Shown: positions 49,387 through 58,864 of the stretch, in pieces | Position numbering within the stretch: position 1 is the stretch's first letter | Layout of the letters: every line of letters starts with the position of its first letter | Source: Shouchella clausii | Lineage (GTDB): Bacteria; Bacillota; Bacilli; Bacillales; Bacillaceae_D | Direction of reading: 5' to 3' | Length of the DNA stretch: 64,000 nucleotides | Assembly (NCBI RefSeq): GCF_001598215.1 | Contig: NZ_BCXJ01000005.1 | Span: 372,001 to 436,000, forward strand | The notes under the pieces: generated by a model | Databases searched by the model: none | Told to the model about the DNA's origin: nothing | The model's input: only the letters and a program-made list of their open reading frames with translations | Translations under genes and position numbers: made by a program

Positions 49387-51300
49387 CTATCTCTTTCTCC
49401 GAAATAGTCGAGCACTTATTCCAGCTAATAGTGCTGCCATTCCCGTAACTCCTACAGTCCAAATGGAAGTTGCTGTATCTGGGAGCTTCTTCCCATCTTT
49501 CGAAGAGTCTTGCTTACCAGTATAGTCTCGATCGACCCGATTTTTATCAGTAACCCTGTCCACGTCCGCATCCGCATCCGCATCCGCATCCGCGTCGGCG
49601 TCCGCATCCGCATCAGCGTCAGCGTCCGCATCGGCGTCAGCGTCGGCATCCGCATCAGCGTCAGCGTCCGCATCAGCGTCCGCATCAGCGTCCGCATCCG
49701 CGTCAGCGTCAGCGTCCGCATCCGCATCAGCGTCAGCGTCAGCATCCGCATCGGCGTCCGCATCCGCATCAGCGTCCGCATCCGCATCAGCGTCCGCATC
49801 GGCATCCGCATCAGCGTCAGCGTCGGCATCCGCATCAGCGTCGGCATCCGCATCAGCGTCCGCATCAGCGTCGGCGTCGGCATCCGCGTCAGCGTCCGCA
49901 TCGGCGTCAGCGTCCGCATCCGCATCAGCGTCGGCGTCGGCGTCCGCATCGGCGTCGGCATCCGCGTCCGCATCCGCATCGGCGTCGGCGTCCGCATCGG
50001 CGTCAGCGTCCGCATCCGCATCCGCATCCGCATCGGCGTCCGCATCAGCGTCCGCATCGGCGTCGGCATCCGCGTCCGCATCCGCATCGGCGTCGGCGTC
50101 CGCATCGGCGTCAGCGTCCGCATCCGCATCAGCGTCAGCGTCCGCATCGGCGTCAGCGTCCGCATCGGCGTCCGCATCCGCGTCAGCATCCGCATCGGCG
50201 TCAGCGTCCGCATCGGCGTCCGCATCCGCATCGGCATCGGCGTCAGCGTCAGCGTCCGCATCACTGTCGTCATCAAATATTACTGTATCATAATCCCCAA
50301 TGCTGCTTAGCAGTTGAAGATCAATCGCACTATTGTGTACACCTGCGCCGTAAATTGGAACTTCACCAAATACATTGGTGCCGTCCACTTTTGTGTTCAG
50401 CGTAACTTCTGTCCTTCCCAGCAACTGCGCGCCAACCAAATCATTGGATAGATCTATCGCACCACCGGAAATATTATCAATTAGACCTAAAAGCGGTTGG
50501 ACAAGCGCTTGAAGAGGCTCTAGAGGAACGGAAATCCCACCACCCAAAATGTCAATGCTGACATTGCCAATCGCATCTACTACATCATTCAGTAATTGAA
50601 CCACAACATCTTGAATCGCCGATTCAAGGTGATTTCCTATACCATCTGAAAAATTAACAATGATAGAACCGTCTGGCTGGACGACTGCTTCTACTTCATC
50701 ATTATAAGCAAGCAGATCAGCTAGCGCTCCATCTATATTATTAAGCGCACTTAGAGCATCTTGTAATTCTGTTAATCCACTTACACGAATTAAAGGTGCC
50801 GTAATTGGATTATTTACAATCCGGTCAACTGCAGCAACCAAGTCATTAACTGTAGTATTCAATTGCTGCGTGATATCCCCTATTAAATTGCCTAGAGTTG
50901 GCAAAGAATCCATTGTAACTGGAAGGATTTCTACTCTGACTTGCGCCGGCCCTTCTACCGTCCACTTATCAGCAAGGTCAGGAGAATAAAAGATAACCGT
51001 ACGCTCTGGACCGAGGAGTTCGGCATCAGCAAGGCCTCGCCCAGTTAAAGAAAGCCCCAGATCATAAAGCCCATTTTCGTCAGCATTACCAAGTTGAGCA
51101 TTGACTGCAACATCCGTCAATAATTGAAACTCTGTTAAACTAGCTGGCGAAACGTAAGCATTTGGGTTTGTCAACACATTTCCAGATACGCCTTCCGCAT
51201 TGGCGAGATTGCTAAAAGGCACTATCGTTAGAGATGTAATCGCCGTAGAAGCGACCACTTTTGAAAGAGTGCTCATTTTTCTTTTTTGCCTATTTTTCAT
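49387..51300 (-). CDS. LPDTA-anchored surface protein with long Asp-Ala repeat
   Basis: 637 aa from ATG at 51300 (the frame is open to 51402; no start has a strong ribosome-binding site, and an ATT at 51333 six bases after GAGGAAGTG is possible). Signal peptide to about NLANA. An N-terminal domain of ~340 residues with strand- and helix-rich segments follows, then about 117 Asp-Ala units, a basic linker ([14 protein letters not shown]), the sorting signal LPDTA, a hydrophobic helix and the RLFRRKR tail. The layout is that of Sdr-like adhesins with Asp-Ala instead of Ser-Asp. The repeat adds over 100 negative charges to the wall. Confidence 0.88.
   Translation of the reverse strand: MKNRQKRKMSTLSKVVASTAITSLTIVPFSNLANAEGVSGNVLTNPNAYVSPASLTEFQLLTDVAVNAQLGNADENGLYDLGLSLTGRGLADAELLGPERTVIFYSPDLADKWTVEGPAQVRVEILPVTMDSLPTLGNLIGDITQQLNTTVNDLVAAVDRIVNNPITAPLIRVSGLTELQDALSALNNIDGALADLLAYNDEVEAVVQPDGSIIVNFSDGIGNHLESAIQDVVVQLLNDVVDAIGNVSIDILGGGISVPLEPLQALVQPLLGLIDNISGGAIDLSNDLVGAQLLGRTEVTLNTKVDGTNVFGEVPIYGAGVHNSAIDLQLLSSIGDYDTVIFDDDSDADADADADADADADADADADADADADADADADADADADADADADADADADADADADADADADADADADADADADADADADADADADADADADADADADADADADADADADADADADADADADADADADADADADADADADADADADADADADADADADADADADADADADADADADADADADADADADADADADADADADADADADADADADADADADADADADADADADADVDRVTDKNRVDRDYTGKQDSSKDGKKLPDTATSIWTVGVTGMAALLAGISARLFRRKR
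49560..50262 (-). repeat. Asp-Ala coding hexanucleotide repeat
   Basis: About 700 bases of 6-base units that always encode Asp-Ala but vary at the third codon positions. The unit variants form higher-order copies: about 80 bases starting at 49941 recur exactly at 50049, an offset of 108 bases. This implies recent internal duplication. Confidence 0.95.
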
Positions 51301-52711
51301 CTTTTTTTGTAATCGTACTTTTTCGAAGACAATAGTCCACACTTCCTCTGTTAAGTATTTTCTCTCGGTAACTTTATTGATAAAAAGCAAAAAAGCATAC
51401 ATAATAAAGCCATTTTTCCGAATATTGATCGCGCATTAATAGCGATTATAAATAGCCACTGCTGTCCTAAAAGGTGTATGCAACCGATAGCCGACAGCGG
51501 TTTCGTATACCGAGGAATGACAAGGATTGCTTGCGAATGCTTCATAACGTACTTTTTAAAATCTGCTTAAATTAATAGGAAAAGAAAAACGATCACTCCC
51601 CTTTTCATGTTTGGTTTCTCCTAAGCACACATCTTACATCAAGAGGAACTAAGGCCTATTTATTCAAAACAAATAGGTCTATTTATTTATTTTAGTGTAC
51701 TTGATACGCATGATAGCATACGAATAGCCCAGTCACGTATCATCTTTTTCCTACTTACATACCATTCCCTCAACCCAACACAATACTTAAGTCCTGTATC
51801 AAAAGATGCCTTAGATTGGATGTACAATCCTTCTGTAGAACTACTCCTATGAAAAAAAGACTTGATATGAAGCAACTGCTTTTGTAGAGAAACCGTTAAT
51901 GTTAGGCGGGTTATACACCATTAAAACCCTTTAAATAGAATGATGTAGGTTGGTTTAATAATTCATTTCTCCTATTATGTTTCAAATCTATTAAATTTTA
52001 TTTTCTGTGATAGAAATATCTCAACAAACCTTTAAAAGATTTCCCCTTATTTAGACATGTAATGATAGGTATTCTTTAAGATTTCTATTAAAATTGTTCA
52101 GCGATATTTAACTACATGTAAAAATAAAACCGTTGGTACAGAGTATTAATGGGGATTAAAACCGAACATGGAGGATAAAGTACGTAGAAGATTTGGTAGT
52201 TTATGAGAAGAATTTTAAAATAAGATACTAGAGAACCATTCCATCGTTTAGCCCTGCTTATAGCAAAAAACACATTCTTTGTCTCCTAGATTTTTTATGG
52301 AGGTCTTTTCTGCACTTTTAAAATGATCTCTTTTAGGCAACTGTAACTAATAAATGGGGCTACTATTGACGGTAGGTGGGCAGACAGCCTTGCGGGTGCT
52401 TTAAGAATACGCTTGATCTCCTTCAGCGCTTGATATTGAATAAATTTGCCTCCAGATTTTGCGGACAACCCAATATCAACTGGTATTTGATTTTCGGGTT
52501 TTTATGAAATGCTTCAACTGCTTGACTCGCTAAACCGCCTCCTAGCAAACTTGCAGTAAGGATAGGCGCCCTTTGGGTAAATAATGCTTGAACCACGCCA
52601 GCTCAGTGCGAGGCGCGGCCTTTAATACACAAAAAAGCCGCAATGAACCAGATAGCATGATCCCTCACGGCGTGTCAATGCAAGCGTTTAAAATAGCTGT
52701 TCTTCTTAATT
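51301..52711. other. 1.4-kb region without an intact gene
   Basis: AT-rich DNA upstream of the wall-protein gene. It holds an inverted repeat CCTATTT / AAATAGG at 51653-51680, a 62-codon minus-strand frame at 51687-51875 without a ribosome-binding site, and the degenerate coding stretch at 52295-52610. The promoter of the wall-protein operon must lie at its left side but I could not place it. Confidence 0.5.
52295..52610 (-). pseudogene. Degenerate coding remnant, family not recognised
   Basis: On the minus strand one frame reads QALFTQRAPILTASLLGGGL and ASQAVEAFHKNP, and after a frame change ENQIPVDIGLSAKSGGKFIQ then YQALKEIKRILKAP before a stop. Both look like real protein, so this seems to be a frameshifted gene end. 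I cannot name the family. Confidence 0.35.
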
Positions 52712-53560
52712 CTATACGCCTTTCAACCACTCATCGACTTTATCTTGGTTGGCATTCACCCATTTTTCCGCTGCTTCTTCTGGTTCCATTCCATCTTTTG
52801 CCATATACAACATGACTTCATTCATATCATCTGCTGTCCAGTAAAATTGGTCGAGAATTCGATAAGCTTCTGGCTTTTCTTCGGCCAAGCCTGCACGGAC
52901 AATTGTACGGATTTCTCCGTTTGCTTCATAGATGCCTTTGCTGTCCTCAAGAAATTTTAGATCATACGAATTAAACTTCCAGTGAGGTTGCCAAGCGGTA
53001 ATGACAATTGGTTCTTGCGCGGCATAGCGGTTGCCAAGCTCTGCCGTCATAATCGCATCTGAACTTGATGACAACGTAACATCATCAATTCCATATTCAT
53101 GAAGCGCCTCTTCCGTTGTCATCATCACGCCTGCGCCAGCGTCAATGCCTGTGATGGTGCTGACGACATCAGCTGACAATTCTTCGATGCTGTCAATCTC
53201 CATATACATTGGGACAGCTAAGCCAGTTTGTGCCCCTTCCAGATTAGCTCCTAAATCGACAATGTCATCCTTATGCTGTTCATAGTGGACTTTCATATCT
53301 TCTGGCAGCCATCCGGCAACATGGGCATCGGCGCTTCCGTCTGCCACTGACGACCACATGATTCCTTGCTCAACACTTGTTAACGTTACATCATAACCGG
53401 CTTGTTCCAAAGCAATCTTCACCACGTGGTTTGAAGCGATTTCAGAATCCCATACAACATAAACGAGTTCAATTTCTTTGGCTTCTTCCCCTTGGGCGCC
53501 ACAGGCCGACATCATGGGCAAAGCCAATAGGAAAAATGCAGGCAAGCGAATGGTTTTCAC
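52712..53560 (-). CDS. Glycine betaine/choline-type ABC binding lipoprotein (OpuAC-like)
   Basis: 282 aa from a GTG. The signal peptide ends in MMSAC (lipobox, Cys20). The mature part has the OpuAC fold features: ELVYVVWDSEIASNHVVKIALEQAGYDV, SADAHVAGWLP, and IVITAWQPHWKFNSYDLKFLEDSKG with the Trp cage residues. No ATPase or permease gene is adjacent, so it must work with a transporter encoded elsewhere. A GbsR-operator-like palindrome lies in its leader, linking it to choline/betaine control. Confidence 0.88.
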   Translation of the reverse strand: MKTIRLPAFFLLALPMMSACGAQGEEAKEIELVYVVWDSEIASNHVVKIALEQAGYDVTLTSVEQGIMWSSVADGSADAHVAGWLPEDMKVHYEQHKDDIVDLGANLEGAQTGLAVPMYMEIDSIEELSADVVSTITGIDAGAGVMMTTEEALHEYGIDDVTLSSSSDAIMTAELGNRYAAQEPIVITAWQPHWKFNSYDLKFLEDSKGIYEANGEIRTIVRAGLAEEKPEAYRILDQFYWTADDMNEVMLYMAKDGMEPEEAAEKWVNANQDKVDEWLKGV

Positions 53561-53583
53561 TATCGATCATCCTCTCTAATTAT

Positions 53584-53650
53584 GTATAATATATTTAAAA
53601 CGAATTAAATATTTTAGAAACTATACTAACATAGCCTCTCATTCTGTCAA
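53584..53650 (-). promoter_or_regulatory. Promoter and GbsR-operator candidate of the OpuAC-like gene
   Basis: On the minus strand TTGACA (53645-53650) is followed 16 bases on by TAGTAT. Downstream of it lies GTATAATATATTTAAAAC (53584-53601), matching 15 of 18 bases of the perfect palindrome before gbsA. Confidence 0.6.
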
Positions 53651-53748
53651 CATCCAACAGAACTGCCAGTCGTTCGCTACCTTGCTTTATTACAGGTAAA
53701 CAGCTATACTATCGCTAAATTTGGTTAAATTGCAATTGAGGTGTTGAA

Positions 53749-54315
53749 ATGGAAAACGATGAACATGCTTTTGAAAAATTAGAACAAGCGCACGCAATCA
53801 TTAAAGACGGCATAGCCGATACGATGGACATTTATGGTGTAAACCGTTCAGTCGGGCAACTTTATGCGACTTTGTATTTAAACGACGGGCCGATGACGCT
53901 CGATGATCTCCGCGATGAATTAGGAATGAGCAAAGGCAGCATGAGTATTGGCGTACGCAAACTCCTAGAGGAGAAAATTATTCACCGCGTGTACCGAAAA
54001 GGTGAGCGTAAAGACTTGTATGAGGCTGAAAAAGACTTCTTTCAATTTTTCATTTCCTTTTTTACACGGAGATGGGAACGGGAGCGTAGCGTGAACCTCC
54101 AGGCAGTTAAACAAGCAATTCCTCTGTACAAAGCATTATTGGACGATGCTGAGACGCCAGACGAGGTACGAGCGGAAGCAGCACACACATTAAAAAAAAT
54201 AACTGCTTCCCTTGAGTATTATGAGTTTCTTGGCTTACTAGTAGAACAGTTCCAAAATGGAAACCTTGCCAAAGATTTAGTTGAACGCTATAAAAACGAG
54301 AACGGCACCTCCTAA
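53749..54315 (+). CDS. gbsR: GbsR choline-sensing repressor
   Basis: 188 aa MarR-like winged-helix protein with the GbsR layout: helix IADTMDIYGVNRSVGQLYATLYL, recognition region LRDELGMSKGSMSIGVRKLLEEKI, wing VYRKGERKDLY, and an all-helical C-terminus. In B. subtilis GbsR represses gbsAB and the choline importer opuB, and choline releases it. It starts behind GAGGTG and lies 183 bp upstream of gbsA. Confidence 0.93.
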   Translation: MENDEHAFEKLEQAHAIIKDGIADTMDIYGVNRSVGQLYATLYLNDGPMTLDDLRDELGMSKGSMSIGVRKLLEEKIIHRVYRKGERKDLYEAEKDFFQFFISFFTRRWERERSVNLQAVKQAIPLYKALLDDAETPDEVRAEAAHTLKKITASLEYYEFLGLLVEQFQNGNLAKDLVERYKNENGTS

Positions 54316-54416
54316 CAAAGAGCTAACCGGATACAATTATCATCAAGTTTCAGTCAAAGAACCTCCTAAAATAGTGATCCTTACAATGGGCATCACTTAT
54401 GAAGGGGGCTTTTTTT

Positions 54417-54445
54417 TTGACACAAACGAGCAGAAATGATATGTT
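54417..54445 (+). promoter_or_regulatory. Promoter of gbsAB
   Basis: TTGACA (54417-54422) and TATGTT (54440-54445) with a 17-base spacer. It follows a hairpin (GTGAT / ATCAC) and T9 run that may end gbsR transcription. Confidence 0.75.
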
Positions 54446-54460
54446 TATTTCATACAAAAC

Positions 54461-54478
54461 GTTTAATATATATTAAAC
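54461..54478. promoter_or_regulatory. Perfect 18-bp palindrome, GbsR operator candidate
   Basis: GTTTAATATATATTAAAC is a perfect palindrome 15 bases past the -10 box, where a roadblock-type repressor would act, as described for GbsR. A near copy lies before the OpuAC-like gene. Confidence 0.65.
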
Positions 54479-54498
54479 AAAATAAAGGAGAGAGGTTG

Positions 54499-55974
54499 AT
54501 GATTCGCGGAAAGATGTTTATTAACGGAGAATGGACGGATGCCAAGAATGGCCAAGTTCGAGAAATTATCAATCCTTTTAATCAGGAAGTGATCGCAACA
54601 GTGCCAGAAGGTGCGGCTGAAGACAGCCAAGCTGCGATTGCAGCTGCCCGAGCTGCCTTTGATAAAGGCGTTTGGACCGCTACATCCGCAAGTGAACGAG
54701 GTGAACGGGTACGTCTAATTGGCCAAAAAATAGCCGATCAAAGTGAGGAATTCGCCCGCTTGGAGTCCCTTGATACAGGTAAAACGCTTGAAGAAAGCCG
54801 AACCGATATGGAAGACATCGCCAATGTGTTTTTTTATTTTGCTGGTCTGGCGGACAAAAATGGGGGCGAGGTCATTGAGAGCCCACTTCCGAATTCAACG
54901 AGCATCGTTGTCCGTGAACCTGTGGGCGTGTGTGGGCTAATTACGCCTTGGAATTATCCGTTGTTGCAAGCAGCATGGAAATTGGCGCCTGCACTCATTG
55001 CAGGAAACACCCTTATTTTAAAGCCAAGCGAACTTACACCTCTTACGACGATGAAACTATTTGAGCTATTTGAAGAAGTCGAGCTTCCTAGAGGAGTAGC
55101 CAACCTTGTGCTTGGCACAGGCAAGGAAGTTGGCGCGCTGCTTTCCGAAAGTACAGATGTCGACTTGATTTCATTTACTGGAGGCATTGAAACAGGAAAG
55201 ACGATCATGCGAGCAGCAAGCGGTAATGTAAAAAAAATGGCTCTAGAACTTGGCGGCAAAAACCCTAATATCGTCTTTGCTGATGCTGATTTTGAAACAG
55301 CCATTGACCAAGCCTTAAACGCTGTCTTTTTCCATGCTGGTCAAGTTTGTTCTGCTGGCTCGCGCTTGCTTGTTGAAGAAGCGATTCATGATGTTTTCGT
55401 AGAAGAATTAGTAAAGCGGGCTAAACGTATCAAGCTTGGCAATGGCTTCGATGAAAAAACAGAGTCTGGGCCGCTTATCTCTGCCGCCCACCGCGCCAAA
55501 GTTGAAGACTACATTAAAATCGGATTAGATGAAGGCGCTACACTTGCCTGTGGCGGAAAACGCCCGGACGCCCCTGAACTGCAAAACGGCTTTTTCTTAG
55601 AACCAACTATTTTTACGAACTGCCACAGCAACATGCGCATCGTCCAAGAAGAAGTGTTTGGTCCTGTGCTTACAGTCGAAACATTCAGAACAACAGACGA
55701 AGCGATCGCAAAGGCAAATGACACCATCTATGGGCTTGCTGGCGCTATTTTTTCCAATGATATTGGCAAAGCAGAACACATTGCAAGCAAACTTCGTTTA
55801 GGAACCGTATGGATCAATGACTTTCACCCATACTTTGCCCAAGCGCCTTGGGGAGGCTACAAACAATCTGGCTTCGGGCGAGAATTAGGCAAAATCGGCT
55901 TAGAAGAGTACACGGAAACAAAGCATATTTTCCGCAATAAGCAACCGCAACCAATCGGCTGGTTCCGCGGGTAA
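54499..55974 (+). CDS. gbsA: Betaine-aldehyde dehydrogenase
   Basis: 491 aa aldehyde dehydrogenase oxidising glycine betaine aldehyde to the osmoprotectant glycine betaine with NAD. The start is the ATG after AAAGGAGAGAGG; the open frame upstream is promoter and operator DNA. Seen are ITPWNYPLLQAAWK, the catalytic Glu in LELGGKNP and the nucleophile Cys in FHAGQVCSAGSRL. It is followed 22 bp later by gbsB. Confidence 0.95.
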   Translation: MIRGKMFINGEWTDAKNGQVREIINPFNQEVIATVPEGAAEDSQAAIAAARAAFDKGVWTATSASERGERVRLIGQKIADQSEEFARLESLDTGKTLEESRTDMEDIANVFFYFAGLADKNGGEVIESPLPNSTSIVVREPVGVCGLITPWNYPLLQAAWKLAPALIAGNTLILKPSELTPLTTMKLFELFEEVELPRGVANLVLGTGKEVGALLSESTDVDLISFTGGIETGKTIMRAASGNVKKMALELGGKNPNIVFADADFETAIDQALNAVFFHAGQVCSAGSRLLVEEAIHDVFVEELVKRAKRIKLGNGFDEKTESGPLISAAHRAKVEDYIKIGLDEGATLACGGKRPDAPELQNGFFLEPTIFTNCHSNMRIVQEEVFGPVLTVETFRTTDEAIAKANDTIYGLAGAIFSNDIGKAEHIASKLRLGTVWINDFHPYFAQAPWGGYKQSGFGRELGKIGLEEYTETKHIFRNKQPQPIGWFRG

Positions 55975-55996
55975 AAACAATCAAGGAGCGATAAAC

Positions 55997-57205
55997 ATGA
56001 GCATGCATATGAAAGTTGAATCAATGTTAAACTACCATACTTTTGAAGTACCGACCGCAATTAAGCATGGCATTGGCGCTATCTCCCACCTTGGCGAAGA
56101 AGTCCGCGCCCTTGGTTCCAAAAAAATATTGCTTGTGACGGACCCTGGCATTTACAAAGCAGGGATTACAAAACCAGTCGAACAAAGCCTCGAAAAAGCG
56201 GGCATTGACGTCGTCCTTTTCAACGAAGTTGAGCCCAATCCACCAACACGATTAATCGCCAAAGGTTCCAGCGTTTACGAGAAACATCGTTGCGACGGCT
56301 TAGTGGCTGTCGGCGGCGGCTCTTCTATGGATACAGCTAAAGCAATTGGCGTGGAAGTGACACACGAAGGCACAGTTCTTGATTACGAAGCAGCAGAGGG
56401 CAAAAAGCCGCTTGAACGGCGAATTCCAACATTGGCTACTGTTCCAACCACTGCCGGTACAGGTTCTGAAGTGACACAATGGGCGGTCATTACGGATGAA
56501 CAACGAAAATACAAATTCAACACAGGCGGCCCCTTGATCGCTGCACACGTAACCATTATTGATCCACAATTGCATACTTCGATGCCTCCCCATGTCACAG
56601 CGATGACAGGCATTGATGCCATAGCCCATGCAATTGAATGCTACACGATGAAATATGCACAGCCCGTTACAGATGCCGTCGCCTTATTGGCAATTGAATA
56701 TGCAGCCACCTATATACGCCGCGCTTTTGCAGACGGGGACGACCTAGAAGCACGCTATGGAATGGCGCAAGCTGCGATGTTAGCGGGGCTTTCCTATGGG
56801 AGCGAATCGGCTGGGGCCGCTCACGCAATGAGCCAGTCTCTTGGCGGCATCGTCCCTGTAGCTCATGGACAATGTGTGGCAGCAATGATGGGACCTGTCA
56901 TGGAATTCAACTGGAAAGGAGCGCCTGAACGCTTTGCCCGCATTGCTCAAGCATTCGGCATAAACATAACGGGGATGACAACAAACGAGGCAGCCAAGGC
57001 AGCCGTCCGCTACATGTATGAGTTAGTCGAAGAACTGGAAATCCCGTCACTTGAAGACCAAGGCGTTGACAAAACACAAATTAGCCGTTGGGCGCAAGAA
57101 GCGTTGAAAGACCCACAAACCATTGGAAATCCTCGTGACTTGACGCTTGCTGATTATGAATGGATTTACAAACGCTGCTTTAACCTAGTACCAAGCACCC
57201 TTTAA
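55997..57205 (+). CDS. gbsB: Type III (iron) alcohol dehydrogenase, choline dehydrogenase
   Basis: 402 aa iron-containing alcohol dehydrogenase oxidising choline to betaine aldehyde. AVGGGSSMDTAKAIG binds NAD. PTTAGTGSEVTQWAVI, the metal-binding DAIAHAIECYTM and AAHAMSQSLGG segments are complete. The start is the ATG after AAGGAGCG. With GbsA it turns choline into glycine betaine under osmotic stress. Confidence 0.95.
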   Translation: MSMHMKVESMLNYHTFEVPTAIKHGIGAISHLGEEVRALGSKKILLVTDPGIYKAGITKPVEQSLEKAGIDVVLFNEVEPNPPTRLIAKGSSVYEKHRCDGLVAVGGGSSMDTAKAIGVEVTHEGTVLDYEAAEGKKPLERRIPTLATVPTTAGTGSEVTQWAVITDEQRKYKFNTGGPLIAAHVTIIDPQLHTSMPPHVTAMTGIDAIAHAIECYTMKYAQPVTDAVALLAIEYAATYIRRAFADGDDLEARYGMAQAAMLAGLSYGSESAGAAHAMSQSLGGIVPVAHGQCVAAMMGPVMEFNWKGAPERFARIAQAFGINITGMTTNEAAKAAVRYMYELVEELEIPSLEDQGVDKTQISRWAQEALKDPQTIGNPRDLTLADYEWIYKRCFNLVPSTL

Positions 57206-57217
57206 ACAAAACAACGA

Positions 57218-57244
57218 GCAAGCCGCTTCTGCGGCTTGCTTATT
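57218..57244 (+). terminator. Terminator of gbsAB
   Basis: GCAAGCCGC and GCGGCTTGC form a 9-bp stem with a TTCT loop, followed by TTATT. Confidence 0.8.
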
Positions 57245-57280
57245 AGCAGTGAAAGGCAAACACCTTTCTTTCTCGCATAT

Positions 57281-58015
57281 TTACTGGCTGCCGTCCTCTT
57301 GTTTTTGCTTATCATATTCCATCAGCGCTTGTTCCACATTCACTAAATGAATCATCATTGCCTGGTGGGCTTTGTCTTTGTCTTGCGCTTCCACCGCCTT
57401 AAAAATTTGTTCATGCTCATAATGGAGCTGTTTAAGCGTTTGTTTTTCGGCGTAAAGACTGATTTTCCGGCTCTCATACATGGTCATGACCAGCGTATCA
57501 GACAACTTTTGCATCATTTCAATCAGCAAATCGTTTTCTGTCGCCTCTGCCAAGGCTAAATGAAATCGAACATCTGCCTCCTCGCCTAAATCCTTACCAG
57601 CTTCCGCTTTGGCCATTTGCGAAAGCGCCTCCTCGATCTTGGCAAGGTGGTCAGCGCTGCGGTTTTCAGCCGCCAAACTTGCGACGCCGACTTCGAGAAT
57701 TTTTCGCACTTGGAATAAATCTTGTTTCTCTTTATTCGATAAAACTCCCTTAATGCCTACTGGTTTGACCATACTTGAAAAATCAAATTTATTGACAAAT
57801 GTGCCTTCTCCTTGGCGGATCGTCACAAGTCCGACTGCACGCAATGCGCTTAATGCTTCCCTAACGGCCGAACGACTTACTTGGAATGTCGCCGATAGTT
57901 TCTCGACTGAATCGAGTTTCTCCCCTGGTTGAATATCGCCGCTCCGAATCATGTCCTCGAGTTGGTCGCGGATCAATTCGGACACTTTTTTAGACTTTAC
58001 TTGTTTTAAGGACAT
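57281..58015 (-). CDS. lutR: GntR/FadR-family regulator LutR
   Basis: 244 aa. I use the ATG with GAGGTG upstream (MSLKQVKSKKVSELIRDQLE). The GntR HTH has LDSVEKLSATFQVSRSAVREALSALRAVG. The C-terminal FCD helical domain carries the metal-ligand pattern (Asp/His in DVRFHLALAEATEND). It ends the lactate gene cluster on the same strand. A TCATC-N-GATGA site before lctP fits the LutR recognition sequence described in B. subtilis. Confidence 0.88.
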   Translation of the reverse strand: MSLKQVKSKKVSELIRDQLEDMIRSGDIQPGEKLDSVEKLSATFQVSRSAVREALSALRAVGLVTIRQGEGTFVNKFDFSSMVKPVGIKGVLSNKEKQDLFQVRKILEVGVASLAAENRSADHLAKIEEALSQMAKAEAGKDLGEEADVRFHLALAEATENDLLIEMMQKLSDTLVMTMYESRKISLYAEKQTLKQLHYEHEQIFKAVEAQDKDKAHQAMMIHLVNVEQALMEYDKQKQEDGSQ

Positions 58016-58139
58016 AGCAGACACCTCATTTGCAACTTCTCGTTTTAAGTATAGCATATGAAAACGAGCAACATCCTTTTGCTGACTAGTAAAAAGCATC
58101 TGCAGTCCCCTTCTACCTAGTGACATATCCAACAACTAA

Positions 58140-58164
58140 GAGGCCAGCGAGTTACCACTGGCCT
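58140..58164 (-). terminator. Hairpin after lutC
   Basis: GGCCAGTGG and CTCGCTGGCC can form a stem in the minus-strand transcript. The T-run is poor (CTCTTAGTTGTT), so it may only partly stop transcription into lutR. Confidence 0.5.
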
Positions 58165-58174
58165 TGAGTGTTAT

Positions 58175-58864
58175 TTACTTGTCATTCACTACTATATAGC
58201 AAGCTTTTAGCGGGCCATGCACGCCGACGACTAAACTCATTTCAATGTCAGCGCTGTTGCTTGGGCCTGAAATAAAATTGATGCACGATGGGAGGCGTCC
58301 CTCGCCTGCTCGTTGCTGAATGTGGATCGCCGCTTGCGTCATCCGCGCCACTAGCGTGCTTTTCGGGATGATCGCGATATAATAGCGAGGCAACAAACTG
58401 ACAGAACGCCCTTTGCCATTACTGCTAAACAATGTGACTGTTCCTGACTCAGCAAGAGTGATATCGGCAAAGGTGATGCCTACGTCCGCTTTTTCTGCCA
58501 GCTCGATAGAACGATTGCTGTCACGATTGTCCCATAACGAAACAGAAGGACGGTTTAAAAAGGAGCTGAGGCCAAAATCGTGAAAACGGCGGTCATCCCA
58601 AGTAATGACTGATTGCGCTCCATACATGGCGATTGTTTCATCAATGACTCTCTCTAACTGGCCACTATCCACTTGTTTAAAGTCTGTATGGATGGCTGCG
58701 CATTGTTCCCTCAGTACCATAACCAGCTCATCCTTTGAAGCGTCTTTTAATACTTCAAATTGGGGGGAAGCTCGGTAATTGGGACGTAAAACACCTTCTG
58801 TTTTGCGGGGCCGGCCAAGTTGATTTGCCACATGGTCGAGAAAGGACTCACGGTTTTTAATCAT
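58175..58864 (-). CDS. lutC: Lactate utilization protein C
   Basis: 229 aa LUD-domain protein of the L-lactate oxidation complex. The ATG behind AAAAGGAGAG is chosen over longer openings that lie within lutB. Conserved LUD segments are [23 protein letters not shown] and [25 protein letters not shown]. It overlaps the end of lutB by 8 bp. Confidence 0.93.
   Translation of the reverse strand: MIKNRESFLDHVANQLGRPRKTEGVLRPNYRASPQFEVLKDASKDELVMVLREQCAAIHTDFKQVDSGQLERVIDETIAMYGAQSVITWDDRRFHDFGLSSFLNRPSVSLWDNRDSNRSIELAEKADVGITFADITLAESGTVTLFSSNGKGRSVSLLPRYYIAIIPKSTLVARMTQAAIHIQQRAGEGRLPSCINFISGPSNSADIEMSLVVGVHGPLKACYIVVNDK

Noticed and set aside
49560-50262. CRISPR-like array
   Set aside because: The periodicity is 6 bases and purely coding (Asp-Ala); there are no repeat/spacer units and no cas genes.
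49510-50310. Long plus-strand frame of Val/Arg/Ile/Ser repeats opposite the wall-protein gene
   Set aside because: It is the antisense reading of the Asp-Ala hexanucleotide array; it has no ribosome-binding site and no sequence other than the repeat.
51687-51875. 62-codon minus-strand frame as a gene
   Set aside because: No ribosome-binding site, no recognised motif, and located in low-complexity AT-rich DNA.
53641-53748. Third GbsR operator before gbsR
   Set aside because: AAATTTGGTTAAATT is AT-rich and only loosely similar to the 18-bp palindrome.
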